Positions 8,528-17,700 of a stretch of DNA of 64,000 nt are shown here, piece after piece. The notes below the pieces were generated by a model, which was not told where the DNA came from, searched no databases, and saw only the letters and a program-made list of their open reading frames with translations. Both the position numbers and the translations under genes were made by a program. Source of the DNA: Halegenticoccus soli (lineage in GTDB: Archaea; Halobacteriota; Halobacteria; Halobacteriales; Haloferacaceae). Where the stretch lies: positions 124,001 through 188,000 of the forward strand of contig NZ_PEND01000001.1 of NCBI RefSeq assembly GCF_002844195.1, given 5' to 3'. Position 1 is the first letter of the stretch; every line of letters starts with the position of its first letter.

Positions 8528-8803
8528 ATGGTAGACAAACCACAGTCAGGCGAACTCTTCGGCGTCCCGTACAACTTCGAGCGACCGAGCGTCGGCCGCA
8601 TGCTGTCGGCGTACTGGCAGCCCGGCAAGGGCATGCTCGTCGAGAAGCCGTTCGGCATCGGGTACACGCTGAACCTGGCGAACTGGCGCGCGTGGATCGT
8701 CCTCCTCGTCGCTGGCGGACTGCTCTGGCACGAGCGCAAGAGCCGGGAGGCGACGACCGTCGAGGACGAAGGCCCGGTCGAGGTCGTCGTCGACGACGAC
8801 TGA
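8528..8803 (+). CDS. DUF5808-like small membrane protein
   Basis: 91 residues from MVDKPQSGELFGVPYNFERP. The front half has the pattern of DUF5808 (GVPYNFERPS, then EKPFGIGYTLNLANW), followed by one hydrophobic segment (WIVLLVAGGLLWH, about residues 58-70) and an acidic tail ending VVVDDD. The topology suggests a single-pass inner membrane protein. Function unknown. The start was chosen from the position of the TATA box. Confidence 0.7.
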   Translation: MVDKPQSGELFGVPYNFERPSVGRMLSAYWQPGKGMLVEKPFGIGYTLNLANWRAWIVLLVAGGLLWHERKSREATTVEDEGPVEVVVDDD

Positions 8804-8874
8804 GCCGTCGCGTCGCCGTTTCTCTCCGCTTTCGCCGTCGCGCCGGCCGCACCGCCGCCAGCGCACGCACCGAT

Positions 8875-8949
<75 letters not shown>

Positions 8950-9200
8950 CCCGCGCATGGCTCACGTCTTTTATCTCCGAGCCGCTATCTCCGCCCGCGC
9001 AGGCGGAACCGCTTTCCGCTTTGACACACCGCGCTCCGTCTGTCGCCCCTCCCATTCCCCTCTCCGTCGCCCCCGCGAGCGGCGGCGACGGACGGCGTAG
9101 AATCGTCGCTCCGCTGCGCGGCCGGCGCGGGCTCGACGCGTCTTCCCGCCGACGGCGCGGGACCGACGCCTCTTTCCGCCGACGACGCGGACGGCCGGGT

Positions 9201-9833
9201 ATGCTCCGCTACGTCACGACGAACCCGGGGAAGGTCCGCGAGGCGACCGAGTACCTCGGGAGCGAGGTCGCACAGCTCGATTTCGACTACACGGAGATCC
9301 AGAGCGACGACCTCGGCGCGATCGCCGCCCACGGCGCGCGGGAGGCGTACCGCCACGCGCGGGAGCCGGTGCTCGTCGACGACGCGGGGCTGTTCGTCGA
9401 GGCGCTCGGGGGATTCCCCGGGCCGTACTCCTCGTACGTCGAGGACACCGTCGGCGTCGAGCGCGTCTGGCGGCTCGCCGAGGCCGAGGAGAACCGCCGG
9501 GCGTCGTTCCGCTGCGTCCTCGCGTACTGCGACGGCGAGGGGTTCCGCGCGAGCCCCGATCCGATCGATCGGGACGACCGCGTCGCCGCCGCCGCGGCCG
9601 GCGCGGACGAGAGCGCGGAGGAGGGGGACCCGCTGCCGGTGAAGCTGTTCGAGGGCGCGGTCAAGGGGACGCTCGTGGCCCCCCGCGGCGAGGGCGGCTT
9701 CGGCTACGATCCGATCTTCGAGCACGACGGGACGACGATGGCCGAGATGAGCACGGAGCGGAAGAACGCCATCTCACACCGGGGGCGGGCGCTCGCGAAG
9801 TTCGGCGAGTGGTATCACGAGCGGAGCGGGTGA
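9201..9833 (+). CDS. Non-canonical purine NTP pyrophosphatase (RdgB/HAM1)
   Basis: 210 residues from MLRYVTTNPGKVREATEYL. The TTNPGK motif binds the triphosphate, and VLVDDAGLFVEALGGFPGPYSSYV is the family signature. GGFGYDPIF and ISHRGRAL close the active site. The family hydrolyses dITP, ITP and XTP to keep them out of DNA and RNA. A loop insertion at about residues 116-145, rich in Ala and Asp, separates the two halves. The frame is open further upstream but that part is Arg-rich and not homologous, so ATG 9201 was chosen. Confidence 0.93.
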   Translation: MLRYVTTNPGKVREATEYLGSEVAQLDFDYTEIQSDDLGAIAAHGAREAYRHAREPVLVDDAGLFVEALGGFPGPYSSYVEDTVGVERVWRLAEAEENRRASFRCVLAYCDGEGFRASPDPIDRDDRVAAAAAGADESAEEGDPLPVKLFEGAVKGTLVAPRGEGGFGYDPIFEHDGTTMAEMSTERKNAISHRGRALAKFGEWYHERSG

Positions 9834-9853
9834 TCGCTCGACAACCCACTCGC

Positions 9854-10330
9854 TTACTTCCGCGGGTCGCGGTCCGGGCCGGGGTACTCCCCGCCGACCG
9901 CGGCCGCGTACAGGCTCGCCGCGTCGAACAGCGTCGCGAACGCCTTCGGGTGGCGGACGCTCAGGTCGAGCCGCCTGCCGAGCGTCGCGCCCGCCTGCGC
10001 CGTCTGGAGCCGCGGGTCGAGCGTCAGGAGGTGCATCGCGCCGCCGCGGTACGCCGACGCGAGCGCCGGGTGATCGCCCGGCGGGTGGTCGACGGGCGTC
10101 CGGAGCGTCTCGATCTTCTCGCGCCAGTCGCCCGCGAGGTCGGCGTCCGCGAGGTCGGCGATCACGGCCTCCGCGTCGTCGAGCAGCGGGTCGCTCGCGA
10201 CGAGCGTCGTCCAGGAGTGCTCCCTGACGGCGTCGAGGGCGCGCCGGGCGTCCCCGCCGACGAGGAGGTCCGCCGCGAGCACGTCCGCGTCGGCGACGAC
10301 CCGCTCGGGGCCGGGCTCAGGCGCGCTCAT
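9854..10330 (-). CDS. PIN-like protein
   Basis: 158 residues (MSAPEPGPERVVADADVLAAD). The pattern of ADADVLAADLL near the start, DDAEAVIADL in the middle and LLTLDPRLQTAQ near the end is that of a PIN-like fold with its acidic residues, so an RNase role is plausible. Its start overlaps a 34-residue gene upstream by 14 bases, as in toxin-antitoxin pairs, but neither half is close to a family I can name. Confidence 0.65.
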   Translation of the reverse strand: MSAPEPGPERVVADADVLAADLLVGGDARRALDAVREHSWTTLVASDPLLDDAEAVIADLADADLAGDWREKIETLRTPVDHPPGDHPALASAYRGGAMHLLTLDPRLQTAQAGATLGRRLDLSVRHPKAFATLFDAASLYAAAVGGEYPGPDRDPRK

Positions 10331-10421
10331 CGCGGCGGGCTTCGAGGACGGCTTTCACGTCCGATTCGGTCGCGTCGAACTCGGCGGCGCGGGCGAAGAG
10401 CTCGGCCCAGGTCGCGGTCAT
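10317..10421 (-). CDS. 34-residue micro-protein upstream of PIN-like gene
   Basis: A short frame reads MTATWAELFARAAEFD and ends EARRDERA. The acidic amphipathic helix and the overlap with the next gene (stop within the first codons of the PIN-like gene) suggest a small antitoxin-like partner or a translational coupler. Similar short frames precede PIN-like genes in other haloarchaea as far as I recall. Confidence 0.55.
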   Translation of the reverse strand: MTATWAELFARAAEFDATESDVKAVLEARRDERA

Positions 10422-10442
10422 ACGGCTATCTCGGGTCGCGGG

Positions 10443-11537
10443 CTACAAATCGCTGTCCCGTCGCCGCCGGAGCAGCCACGAGGCGGCGACGCCGAGCGCG
10501 AACGCCGCCCCGACGTTCGAGAGGAACCCGACGACGCCGATCCCGACGGTCAGCGCGGGCGATTTCGTCCGCGCGGCGCTCCGGCCGAGCTGGAGCGCCA
10601 CGATCCCGAGGAGGACGCCGAGCACCGCCGCCGGGAAGGCCAGCACGAGGCCGGCGACGAGCGCGGCGAGGACGTACAGCGCGCCGAGCACGAGGTTCGC
10701 GCCGCCGGTCCGCGCGCCGAAGGCGTACTTGCCGGCGAGGCCGCCGCTCCCGTGGCACATCGGCAAGCCGCCGAGGGGGACGGCCGCGAGGCACATCGCG
10801 CCCATGCTCGCGGCGAGGTCGTCCGCCCGGACGTCGGCGTCGAACAGGTCCGAACACAGCAGCGCGGTCGCGACCGCGGCGTTGCCGACCGTCATCGCGA
10901 GCTGCGCGACGGCCCCCTCGGCGGCACCGACGGTGAGTTCGGGCGCGCCCGAGGGAAAGAGCGTCGCCGCCGGGACCGTCGGCGTCGGAACGCCCGTCGC
11001 GGACGCCGCGAGAACGCCGCCCAGTCCGAGGATGGCGAGCGCGCTCGCCCTGGCGAACCCGACGGCGACGGCCGCGACCGCGAGGGCGAGCGCCCCGCCG
11101 GCCAGCGCGGGAGCCGAGAGCGCGAGCTCGACCCCGGACGCCGCGAGCAGCAGCGCGACGGCGAGCTGGACGCCCCGGACGACCGGTTCGCCGACGAACC
11201 GCTCGACGCGACCGATCGCCCCCGTTCTCCCCGCGACGAGCAGCGCCGCGCCGGCGAGAAGGCCCGCGGCGACGAGCTCGCTGTAGCCGAGACTCCCCGC
11301 GATGGCGAGCCCGGCGAGCGCCTTCATCGGCTCGACCGACAGGGGGAGTCCGTAGACGACGCCCCAGATGACCTGAAAGACGCCGAACAGCAGGAGCACG
11401 TGCGGGAGCGACGCTGGCGTCAGCGCGCCGAGCGCGACGACGATCGGCAGCACCGTAACCGAATCTCCGAGCGCGCCGGTCACCTCTCCGGCGTCGATTC
11501 GGAGCTCCCTCCCGCGCCGCGTGTCGGCGAATGCCAT
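10443..11537 (-). CDS. Putative molybdate/sulfate permease (MOT1-like)
   Basis: 364 residues with about ten hydrophobic segments. GALGDSVTVLPIVVALG at about residues 21-37, VVYGLPLSVEPMKALAG at about 60-76 and the late PLGGLPMCHGSGGLAGKYAFG motif are hallmarks of the MOT1/SulP-related molybdate transporters. It is transcribed away from tupA, sharing a divergent gap that contains a palindrome. This context, with tungstate transport and a ModE-like regulator, supports oxyanion uptake at the membrane, though sulfate cannot be excluded. Confidence 0.82.
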   Translation of the reverse strand: MAFADTRRGRELRIDAGEVTGALGDSVTVLPIVVALGALTPASLPHVLLLFGVFQVIWGVVYGLPLSVEPMKALAGLAIAGSLGYSELVAAGLLAGAALLVAGRTGAIGRVERFVGEPVVRGVQLAVALLLAASGVELALSAPALAGGALALAVAAVAVGFARASALAILGLGGVLAASATGVPTPTVPAATLFPSGAPELTVGAAEGAVAQLAMTVGNAAVATALLCSDLFDADVRADDLAASMGAMCLAAVPLGGLPMCHGSGGLAGKYAFGARTGGANLVLGALYVLAALVAGLVLAFPAAVLGVLLGIVALQLGRSAARTKSPALTVGIGVVGFLSNVGAAFALGVAASWLLRRRRDSDL

Positions 11538-11607
11538 CGTCGTACGGTGATTCTCGTGGACGACCTTGACGCTTTTCGGTAATCAGACGCGGTAACCGTT
11601 CGGCTGC

Positions 11608-11631
11608 GACGTAACCAACACTGGTTACGTC
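11608..11631. promoter_or_regulatory. Palindromic operator in divergent permease/tupA gap
   Basis: GACGTAACC-AACACT-GGTTACGTC is a perfect 9-base inverted repeat with a 6-base spacer. It sits between the MOT1-like gene (minus, start 11537) and tupA (plus, start 11674), about 10 bases before the TATA-like CGTTTAACA at 11641-11649. A related GGTAACC palindrome is at 11591-11597. Position and symmetry suggest the site of the ModE-like regulator encoded at the end of the operon. Confidence 0.6.
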
Positions 11632-11673
11632 AATAGGGGAACGTTTAACACCCACCTCTCCATCGTTGTATCC

Positions 11674-12708
11674 ATGCCGATACAACGCCGACGGTTCCTT
11701 CAGGCGGCGGGCGTTGGGGCCGCCGTCGCGGTGAGCGGGTGCGCGAGCGACGGAATTCCCGCTCAGGGCGGCGGGAACGAAACCGGTCAGGACGGCAGCG
11801 GCGGCGGGTCGCCTCCGGGCGACCGAGAGCTCACGCTCGCGACGACGACGAGCACCTACGACACGGGGCTGCTCGACGAGCTGAACCCGGCGTTCGAGGC
11901 CCGGTTCGACGCGACGGTCAAGACGGTCGCCCAGGGGACCGGCGCGGCGATCCGAACCGCTCGAAACGGCGACGCGGACGTGATCCTCGTCCACGCCCGC
12001 GGCGCCGAGGACGAGTTCCTCCGCGACGGCTTCGGCGTCAACCGCCGGGACGTGATGTTCAACGACTTCGTGATCGTCGGGCCGAAGGACGACCCCGCCG
12101 GCGTCGAAGGGATGGACAGCGCGACCGAGGCGTTTTCGACCATCGCGCGGGCCGAAGCGACGTTCGTCTCCCGCGGCGACGATTCGGGGACGCACAAGAA
12201 AGAGCGCCTGATCTGGGAGGAGGCGGGTGTCCGGCCCAGCGGCCAGTGGTACCAGGAAGTCGGCAAGGGGATGGGTGACACGCTCGTGCAGGCCGACCAG
12301 TCGGGCGCGTACACCCTCGCGGACCGCGGGACGTACCTCGCGACGAAGGATAAACTCGATCTCGTGACTCTCGTCCAGGGGCCGCTGAAGGGCGGCCCGA
12401 AGCTCCTGAAGAACCCTTACGGCGTCATTCCGGTCAACCCGGCGAAACACGGGGACGCGAACTACGACCTGGCGATGGCGTACGTCGGCTTCCTCACCGG
12501 CCCCCAGGGACAGGGGATCATCGACGGCTACCGGGCGAACGGGTCGCAGCTGTTCTTCCCGAACGCGCTGTCGCCGGAGCCGAACTTCGAACAGTACGTT
12601 CCCGAGGGGTACGACGGGGCCGGAAACGGGGGGGACGCACGGACCGAAAACAAAGAGGACGTGCGCTTTCAGTACTGGGTCGACCAGCGCGTCCCGGCGG
12701 ACTTTTAG
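11674..12708 (+). CDS. tupA: Tungstate ABC transporter substrate-binding lipoprotein
   Basis: 344 residues. A twin-arginine signal ([18 protein letters not shown]) leads to a lipobox ending in Cys (SGCAS), so the protein is exported folded and anchored outside. The mature part has the TupA oxyanion motif [13 protein letters not shown] and VAQGTGAAI, then [14 protein letters not shown]. TupA binds tungstate, sometimes molybdate, with high affinity. The permease gene starts 23 bases after the stop. A low-complexity Gly/Ser linker follows the lipobox. Confidence 0.92.
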   Translation: MPIQRRRFLQAAGVGAAVAVSGCASDGIPAQGGGNETGQDGSGGGSPPGDRELTLATTTSTYDTGLLDELNPAFEARFDATVKTVAQGTGAAIRTARNGDADVILVHARGAEDEFLRDGFGVNRRDVMFNDFVIVGPKDDPAGVEGMDSATEAFSTIARAEATFVSRGDDSGTHKKERLIWEEAGVRPSGQWYQEVGKGMGDTLVQADQSGAYTLADRGTYLATKDKLDLVTLVQGPLKGGPKLLKNPYGVIPVNPAKHGDANYDLAMAYVGFLTGPQGQGIIDGYRANGSQLFFPNALSPEPNFEQYVPEGYDGAGNGGDARTENKEDVRFQYWVDQRVPADF

Positions 12709-12731
12709 TCCGCTCTCGCCCACTGCGAACC

Positions 12732-13436
12732 GTGCTCGACGGTATCTTCGCGGACCTGGACGCCGCGTACATCGTGAGCATCGTGCTCGTCTCGCTGTAC
12801 GTGAGCACCGCCGCCGTCGCGATCAGCACGGCGATCTCGTTGCCGACCGCGGTCGTCCTCGGGTTCACGGACTTCCCCGGCAAGGGGCTCGTGACTTCCG
12901 TCATCTCGACGGGAATGGGCTTTCCGAGCGTCGTCGTCGGGCTGGTCGTGCTGCTCCTGCTGTCGAACTCGGGGCCGCTCGGGTCGTTCGACCTGCTCTT
13001 TACGCCCGAGGCGATGATCGCCTCCCAGACGGTGCTCGCGACCCCGGTGATCCTGAGCGTCTCGCTGTCGGCGGTCGAGGGCGTCGGGCAGGAGCTCCGC
13101 GACGCCGCCTTCGCGGCCGGCGGCACCGCGACCGACGTGAGCCTCCTCGTCCTCCGGGAGGCGCGGTACGGCATCGTGACCGCGATCCTCGCCGGCTACG
13201 GGCGCGCCATAAGCGAGGTCGGATCGGTGCTCATCGTCGGGGGAAACATCGCGCTCACCGCGCCGGACGGCGGGAGGGTCTCCTTCACGCAGACGCTCAC
13301 GACGGCGATCACGATCGAGGCGCGCAAGGGGAACTTCGAGACGGGAATCGCGCTCGGCGTCGTCCTCGTGGCGCTCGCGCTCGCCGTGAACGTCCTGGGG
13401 GCGCGGTTCCGCGACGGCGGGAGGGGGGCGGCGTGA
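12732..13436 (+). CDS. tupB: Tungstate ABC transporter permease
   Basis: 234 residues, GTG start, with five or six membrane segments. The cytoplasmic EAA loop reads [19 protein letters not shown] and [22 protein letters not shown], the ATPase contact of binding-protein-dependent permeases. [21 protein letters not shown] near the end is typical of TupB. It forms the membrane channel for TupA cargo and overlaps the ATPase gene by four bases. Confidence 0.92.
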   Translation: MLDGIFADLDAAYIVSIVLVSLYVSTAAVAISTAISLPTAVVLGFTDFPGKGLVTSVISTGMGFPSVVVGLVVLLLLSNSGPLGSFDLLFTPEAMIASQTVLATPVILSVSLSAVEGVGQELRDAAFAAGGTATDVSLLVLREARYGIVTAILAGYGRAISEVGSVLIVGGNIALTAPDGGRVSFTQTLTTAITIEARKGNFETGIALGVVLVALALAVNVLGARFRDGGRGAA

Positions 13437-14200
13437 GGCTCGTCGCCGACGGTCTCTCCCACGGGTTCGACGGCGTCGCCGTCCTCGACGGCGTCTCGCT
13501 CGCCGTCGAACCCGGCGAGGTGCTCGCGGTCGTCGGCCCGTCGGGGACGGGGAAGACGACGCTCCTGCGCCTCCTCGCGCTGTTTTCGCCGCCCGACGCC
13601 GGAACGGTGGCGACCGACGCCGGGGACGCGTGGGCGCTGTCCGCGGACGAGCGGCTCGCCGTCCGGCGGCGGATCGGCCTCGTCTCCCAGCACCGCGACC
13701 TCTTCTCCGCGTCCGTCGCCCGCAACGTCAGTTACGGCCTGCACGTCCGCCGGTCGTGGGGGGAGCGCGTCCGCGCGTCGGCCTCGCGCGCCCTCGGCCG
13801 CGACCGCGTCCCCGACCGCGTCAGCGACGCCCTCGCGAGCGTCGGCCTGGCCGACAAAGCCGACCGGAACGCGTCGTCGCTCTCGGCCGGCGAGGCACAG
13901 CGCGTCGGCGTCGCGCGGGCGCTCGCGTTCGACCCGGACGCGCTCCTGTTCGACGAGCCGACCTCGAACCTCGACCCGCGGAACACGGCGGTCATCGAAG
14001 GCGCGGTGCGCGAGGCCCGCGACCGCGGGATCGCCGTCGCGCTCGCGACCCACGACATGCACCAGGCCGAGCGGGTCTCGGACCGGACGGCGGTGCTGCT
14101 CGACGGCGAGTGCATCGAGTACGGGCCGACGGAGCGGGTGTTCGACTCGCCCGGCGACGAGCGGGCGCGGAAGTTCATCGACGGCGAACTCGTGTACTGA
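13433..14200 (+). CDS. tupC: Tungstate ABC transporter ATP-binding protein
   Basis: 255 residues, GTG start overlapping the permease stop. Walker [11 protein letters not shown] (about residues 36-45), Q-loop SQHRDL, signature [15 protein letters not shown], Walker [14 protein letters not shown] and switch His in [10 protein letters not shown] are all intact. It energises the TupAB importer. A short Arg-rich insertion around [14 protein letters not shown] lies before the signature. Confidence 0.93.
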   Translation: MRLVADGLSHGFDGVAVLDGVSLAVEPGEVLAVVGPSGTGKTTLLRLLALFSPPDAGTVATDAGDAWALSADERLAVRRRIGLVSQHRDLFSASVARNVSYGLHVRRSWGERVRASASRALGRDRVPDRVSDALASVGLADKADRNASSLSAGEAQRVGVARALAFDPDALLFDEPTSNLDPRNTAVIEGAVREARDRGIAVALATHDMHQAERVSDRTAVLLDGECIEYGPTERVFDSPGDERARKFIDGELVY

Positions 14201-14238
14201 TCGCTCACGCTTTTTATCCGCCGCCCCCTCTCGGGGGC

Positions 14239-14952
14239 ATGGACGGCGAGTTCGAGGCGTACCTCTCGGCCGACGGGGTCGACTTCGGCGCGGCGGACGC
14301 GTCGCTGCTCCGCGCGATCGCGGAGCGCGGGTCGGTCAACGCCGCGGCGGCCGCGCTCGGACGCTCGCGGGCCCGGGCGCTCGCCCGCCTCGACGCCCTC
14401 GAAGCGGCGTTCGGCCCGCTCGTCGAGCGCCGCCGCGGCGGCAGCGGCGGCGGCGGTAGCAGCCTCACGGGCGACGCGGAGGCCCTGCTCGCGCGCTTCG
14501 AGCGCCTGCGGGCGGCCCTCTCGGGGACCGCCGGCGCCGAGGAGACGGTGCTGTACGGGACGGTCGCGACCGCGACGGGCGAACTCGGGTACGTCGACAC
14601 CGCGGCCGGGACGGTTCGCGCGCTCCTCGTCGCGCCCGAGCCGGAATCGCCCCCCGTCGCCCGCGGGTCTCGGGTACAGGTGAGCGTCCGCGCCGACGCC
14701 GTCACCCTTCACGCGCCCGACGACGCGCCGCCGGCCGGCGGGACGAGCGCGCGGAACCGCTTCCCGGGGACCGTCGCGGGCGTCGACCGCGGGGAGGCGA
14801 TCGTCCGCGTGGCCGTCGACGTCGGCGGAGACGGGCCCCTCGTCGCGCTCGTGACCGCGGACAGCGCCGACGGGTTGGCGATCGAACCGGGGCGGAGCGT
14901 CGTCGCGTCGTTCAAGGCGACGGCGACGCGGGCGACGGCCGTCGAGGAGTAG
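14239..14952 (+). CDS. ModE-like regulator (HTH plus two TOBE domains)
   Basis: 237 residues. The N-terminal winged helix (residues about 15-90) has the ModE/LysR-type pattern LLRAIAERGSVNAAAAALGRS. Two Mop/TOBE-like oxyanion-binding domains follow at about 108-165 and 173-235 (SARNRFPGTVAGVDRGEA). A Gly/Ser-rich loop breaks the wing. It would sense molybdate or tungstate and control the locus. CTTTTTATCC at 14210-14219 is a TATA box placed for a leaderless ATG at 14239, so the regulator has its own promoter. Confidence 0.85.
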   Translation: MDGEFEAYLSADGVDFGAADASLLRAIAERGSVNAAAAALGRSRARALARLDALEAAFGPLVERRRGGSGGGGSSLTGDAEALLARFERLRAALSGTAGAEETVLYGTVATATGELGYVDTAAGTVRALLVAPEPESPPVARGSRVQVSVRADAVTLHAPDDAPPAGGTSARNRFPGTVAGVDRGEAIVRVAVDVGGDGPLVALVTADSADGLAIEPGRSVVASFKATATRATAVEE

Positions 14953-15222
14953 TCGGGCGCCCGCCGACGTCGAACCTCCGACGGACGCCCGCCGCCCGGT
15001 CTTAGTCTGTCGCGCGTCTGACGCGGATTTAAGTCGACCGACGGCTATCCCCCACCCGGGCGCGCACTGACGGCCTCAGTTCCCATCCTCCCACCCGCGC
15101 GCGCCCGGCACACCCCACACCCTTTTGCACCCCGGACGCGCTCCGCGCCGCCGTTCCCCCGCGGCGACCGGCGGAGCACGACCGTCCCTTCGCCCCTTCA
15201 CTCCTTCGTTCGGCGTCGAGGC

Positions 15223-15879
15223 TCACGCCCCGAGCAGGGCCGCCTTGACCTCGTCGAGCGCGTCGCGCTCCGCGATGAGCGCGAGGTGGTCGCCGGCGGA
15301 GACCGTGGTTCCCGGGAGCGGGATCGTCATCGGTTCGCGGCCCTTCCCGTGCGCGTAGATGCGGGCGGTCGAGGGGAGCTCGATCTCGCTCACGCGCGCG
15401 CCGACGACCGGCGACTCCTCCGGCACCGTCACCGTCGACAGCTGGAGGCGCTCGGTGAGGTCACCGATAGCGTTGAAGTTACCGCCGAGCAGCGCGGTCT
15501 TCGCGCCCGCCGCGCCGAGGCGTTCGGGGTAGATGATCTCGTCCACGTCCTCGGCGTACCGCTCGTAGATCTCCTTTCTGTAGTCCTCGTCGATGCGGAG
15601 GACGGTCCGGCAGCCGTACTCCTTCCCGATCATGCAGGCGGCGAAGTTGACGTTCAGATCGCCCGTCAGCCCGCCGATCGCGTCGGCGGCTTCGACGTCC
15701 GCCTTCGTCAGCACGGCCTCGTTGCTTCCGTCGCCCTCGACGACCTCGAACCCGAGATCGCGCGCCCGCTCGACCTTGTCGTGGTTACGCTCGACGATGA
15801 CGACCTCGTGTCCCTCCTCGCTCAGGATGCGCGCGGTCCGCGCGCCGACGCGTCCGTAGCCAACGATAACGAATCGCAT
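15223..15879 (-). CDS. TrkA family potassium uptake protein (RCK)
   Basis: 218 residues. The NAD-binding RCK_N domain starts MRFVIVGYGRVGARTARIL (GxGxxG), with acidic VIVERN binding the ribose and VVEGDGSNEAVL. The RCK_C domain covers about residues 135-218. TrkA proteins gate Trk/Ktr potassium channels in response to nucleotides. No TrkH channel gene is in view. A TATA box (CTTTTTTATCC on the minus strand, near 15901-15911) suits a leaderless start. Bases 14953-15222 before it hold no gene that I can see. Confidence 0.93.
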   Translation of the reverse strand: MRFVIVGYGRVGARTARILSEEGHEVVIVERNHDKVERARDLGFEVVEGDGSNEAVLTKADVEAADAIGGLTGDLNVNFAACMIGKEYGCRTVLRIDEDYRKEIYERYAEDVDEIIYPERLGAAGAKTALLGGNFNAIGDLTERLQLSTVTVPEESPVVGARVSEIELPSTARIYAHGKGREPMTIPLPGTTVSAGDHLALIAERDALDEVKAALLGA

Positions 15880-16011
15880 ACCAGCTATACGGCGGGCGGG
15901 ATAAAAAAGTACGTCCCGGCGGGAGGTTCGACCGCCCGCGAAGGCGACGGCGCACCGTCCCGTCGCTCGGATCCGGCTCCCGCGAGCGCCCGGTCGACGG
16001 CTCTGCAGCGC

Positions 16012-16674
16012 TCACTCGGGACGTTCGCCGCTCCGCGACCCGTCGAGCTGCGCGCGGAGGGCGTCGACGACCGACGAGAGCGTCCGCGTGCCGAACAGGG
16101 CGACGAGAACCGCGCCGACCAGGTCGAACAGCAGGTCGACGATCGTGTCACGGGGACCGTACTGGATCAGCACGGCTTCCATGCCCAGCGCGTCGGTCAC
16201 GTGGCGGACGCCGAACTCCAGCACCTCCCAGAGCACGCCGAACGCGAGCGTGAAGAGCAGGACGTAGACGAACATGAACCGCGGGGGGAAGGAGACCGCG
16301 TCGCTGTGCTCGTCGAACGCCCGGGCGGTCGCGTAGCCGACGGCGGCGACGACCGTCGCCGACAGGGTGTGCGTGAGGTGGTCCCACCAGGGGACGGCGA
16401 CGTACAGGCCGATCATCCCGAGCGCGTGGAGGAACACCGCCGTCGTGATCCACAGCGTCAGACCGGCGCGGAGCCGCAGGTTCCAGTCCCTCGCGAGGAG
16501 TGCGGGCAGAAACGTGACCCCGAGTCCCAGCGCCGCGTTGATGACGACGCTCAGGTTCCGCGCGAGAACCCCCGCGACGAGGATCCCTCCGATCGCGGCC
16601 TGCAGGAGGACGATCGCCGAGCGCTGGTACCGCCTCGGCGTCGACGCGTCCGCCTCCGATTCGGCGTCCCCCAT
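16012..16674 (-). CDS. Polytopic membrane protein (DUF2238/YjdF-like)
   Basis: 220 residues, start MGDAESEADASTPRRYQRS after a short cytoplasmic lead. About six hydrophobic segments are visible, with PWWDHLTHTLSA, VLWEVLEFGVRHVTD and YGPRDTIVDLLFDLVGA between them. The WWD..H and D-T-x-x-D-L patterns recall the YjdF/DUF2238 membrane family. Role unknown. Its frame is open upstream for hundreds of bases into the polypyrimidine tract, but that part is low-complexity and not coding. Confidence 0.7.
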   Translation of the reverse strand: MGDAESEADASTPRRYQRSAIVLLQAAIGGILVAGVLARNLSVVINAALGLGVTFLPALLARDWNLRLRAGLTLWITTAVFLHALGMIGLYVAVPWWDHLTHTLSATVVAAVGYATARAFDEHSDAVSFPPRFMFVYVLLFTLAFGVLWEVLEFGVRHVTDALGMEAVLIQYGPRDTIVDLLFDLVGAVLVALFGTRTLSSVVDALRAQLDGSRSGERPE

Positions 16675-16800
16675 ACCTCGGCGTACGACGGCGACGGCAA
16701 AAACGAGTGGCCGTCCTTCCCCCGTCGCCGAGCGTCGGCTCTCCCTGTGGTACCAATCCGCACGACAGTCCTTTGTCCTCCGACGCCGTAACCGCGGCAG

Positions 16801-17412
16801 ATGATGGCCACGACGCACGCCCTCGCCGGGGTCGTGCTCGCCGTTTTCGCGCTGTTCTTCGCTCCCGACGCCGGCCCCCTGCCGGTCGTGGCGGCCGCGC
16901 TCGGCGGGCTGTTTCCCGACTTCGACCTCTACGCGGGCCACCGGAAGACGCTGCACTTTCCCGTCTACTACGCCGCGGCGGCGGCGCCGGCGATAGCGCT
17001 GGCCGCGGTCGTTCCGACGACGGCGACGCTCTCGTTCGCGCTGTTTCTCGCCGCCGCGGCGCTCCACTCCGCGATGGACGCCCTCGGCGGCGGGCTCGAG
17101 CTGAAACCGTGGGAGGGGACCTCGGACCGCGCCGTGTACGACCACTTCCGAGGCCGGTGGGTGGCACCCCGCCGCTGGGTCCGCTACGACGGCGCGCCGG
17201 AGGATCTGGCGCTCGCGGGACTGTTCGCGCTCCCGGCGCTCGTCGTCTTCGACGGCCCGGTCGAGGCCGGCGTCTACGCCGCGCTCGCCGTTTCGGCCGT
17301 CTACGCGCTGCTCCGAAAACCGCTCGTCGCGGCCGCCGAGTGGCTCGTCGAAGCGCTCCCGGCCCCGGTACTCGGCTACATCCCGGAGCGGTTCCTCGAC
17401 GACTTCCGCTGA
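16801..17412 (+). CDS. Membrane-bound metal-dependent hydrolase (YdjM-like)
   Basis: 203 residues starting MMATTHALAGVVLA. The early T-H-x-x-x-G, then GGLFPDFDLYAGHRKTLHFP with conserved Asp/His, and ALHSAMDALGGG match the YdjM/DUF457 family of membrane proteins with a buried metal site. Four or five membrane helices are apparent. Substrate unknown, possibly a lipid. It is divergent from the preceding membrane protein gene (126 bases between starts). Confidence 0.8.
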   Translation: MMATTHALAGVVLAVFALFFAPDAGPLPVVAAALGGLFPDFDLYAGHRKTLHFPVYYAAAAAPAIALAAVVPTTATLSFALFLAAAALHSAMDALGGGLELKPWEGTSDRAVYDHFRGRWVAPRRWVRYDGAPEDLALAGLFALPALVVFDGPVEAGVYAALAVSAVYALLRKPLVAAAEWLVEALPAPVLGYIPERFLDDFR

Positions 17413-17459
17413 GACGCGCCGTCCCCCGTCCACCGTCCCCGCGTCCGCGTCCCCTCTGG

Positions 17460-17615
17460 CCCCTCTTTCTCCTCTCCTTCCCTCCCTTCTTCTCCTCCTT
17501 CTTTTCTCCTTTCTCCCCTTTCTTCTCGTCTCCTTCTCCCTTCTTTTCTCGTCTCCTTCCCCTTTCTTTTCTCCTCTCCTTCTCCCCTCTTCTCGTCTCT
17601 TCCTCGCTCCCTCCC
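17460..17615 (+). repeat. Polypyrimidine tract
   Basis: Bases 17460-17527 are an unbroken run of 68 C/T. With only a few single G interruptions the strand asymmetry continues to about 17615. It carries repeated TCTCCTTC-type words. The tract begins about 48 bases after the YdjM-like stop and ends about 60 bases before the arsR promoter. Such a homopurine-homopyrimidine stretch can form triplex (H-DNA) under supercoiling. No gene is visible here. Confidence 0.95.
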
Positions 17616-17674
17616 GTCCACGGATCACGCGATTTTCCCTCGAAAACAGCGGCTTCGAGCATCCAAACAGTTAT

Positions 17675-17690
17675 TTGAGCTCCTGCTCAA
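17675..17690. promoter_or_regulatory. Palindromic operator of arsR-type operon
   Basis: TTGAGC-TCCT-GCTCAA is a perfect inverted repeat. It overlaps the end of the TATA-like AGTTATTTG at 17669-17677 and lies 10 bases before ATG 17701. A dimeric ArsR bound here would block transcription factors. Confidence 0.65.
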
Positions 17691-17700
17691 TCGTCTCGCG

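Noticed and set aside
6885-8870. Long minus-strand frame of 661 residues antisense to Kae1-Bud32
   Set aside because: A by-product of high GC: Arg/Val-rich, no motif, and the plus strand holds a clear gene.
16675-17628. Upstream extension of the membrane protein gene through the polypyrimidine tract
   Set aside because: The added part is a run of Glu/Lys/Arg encoded by the purine strand and has no ribosome site or homology.
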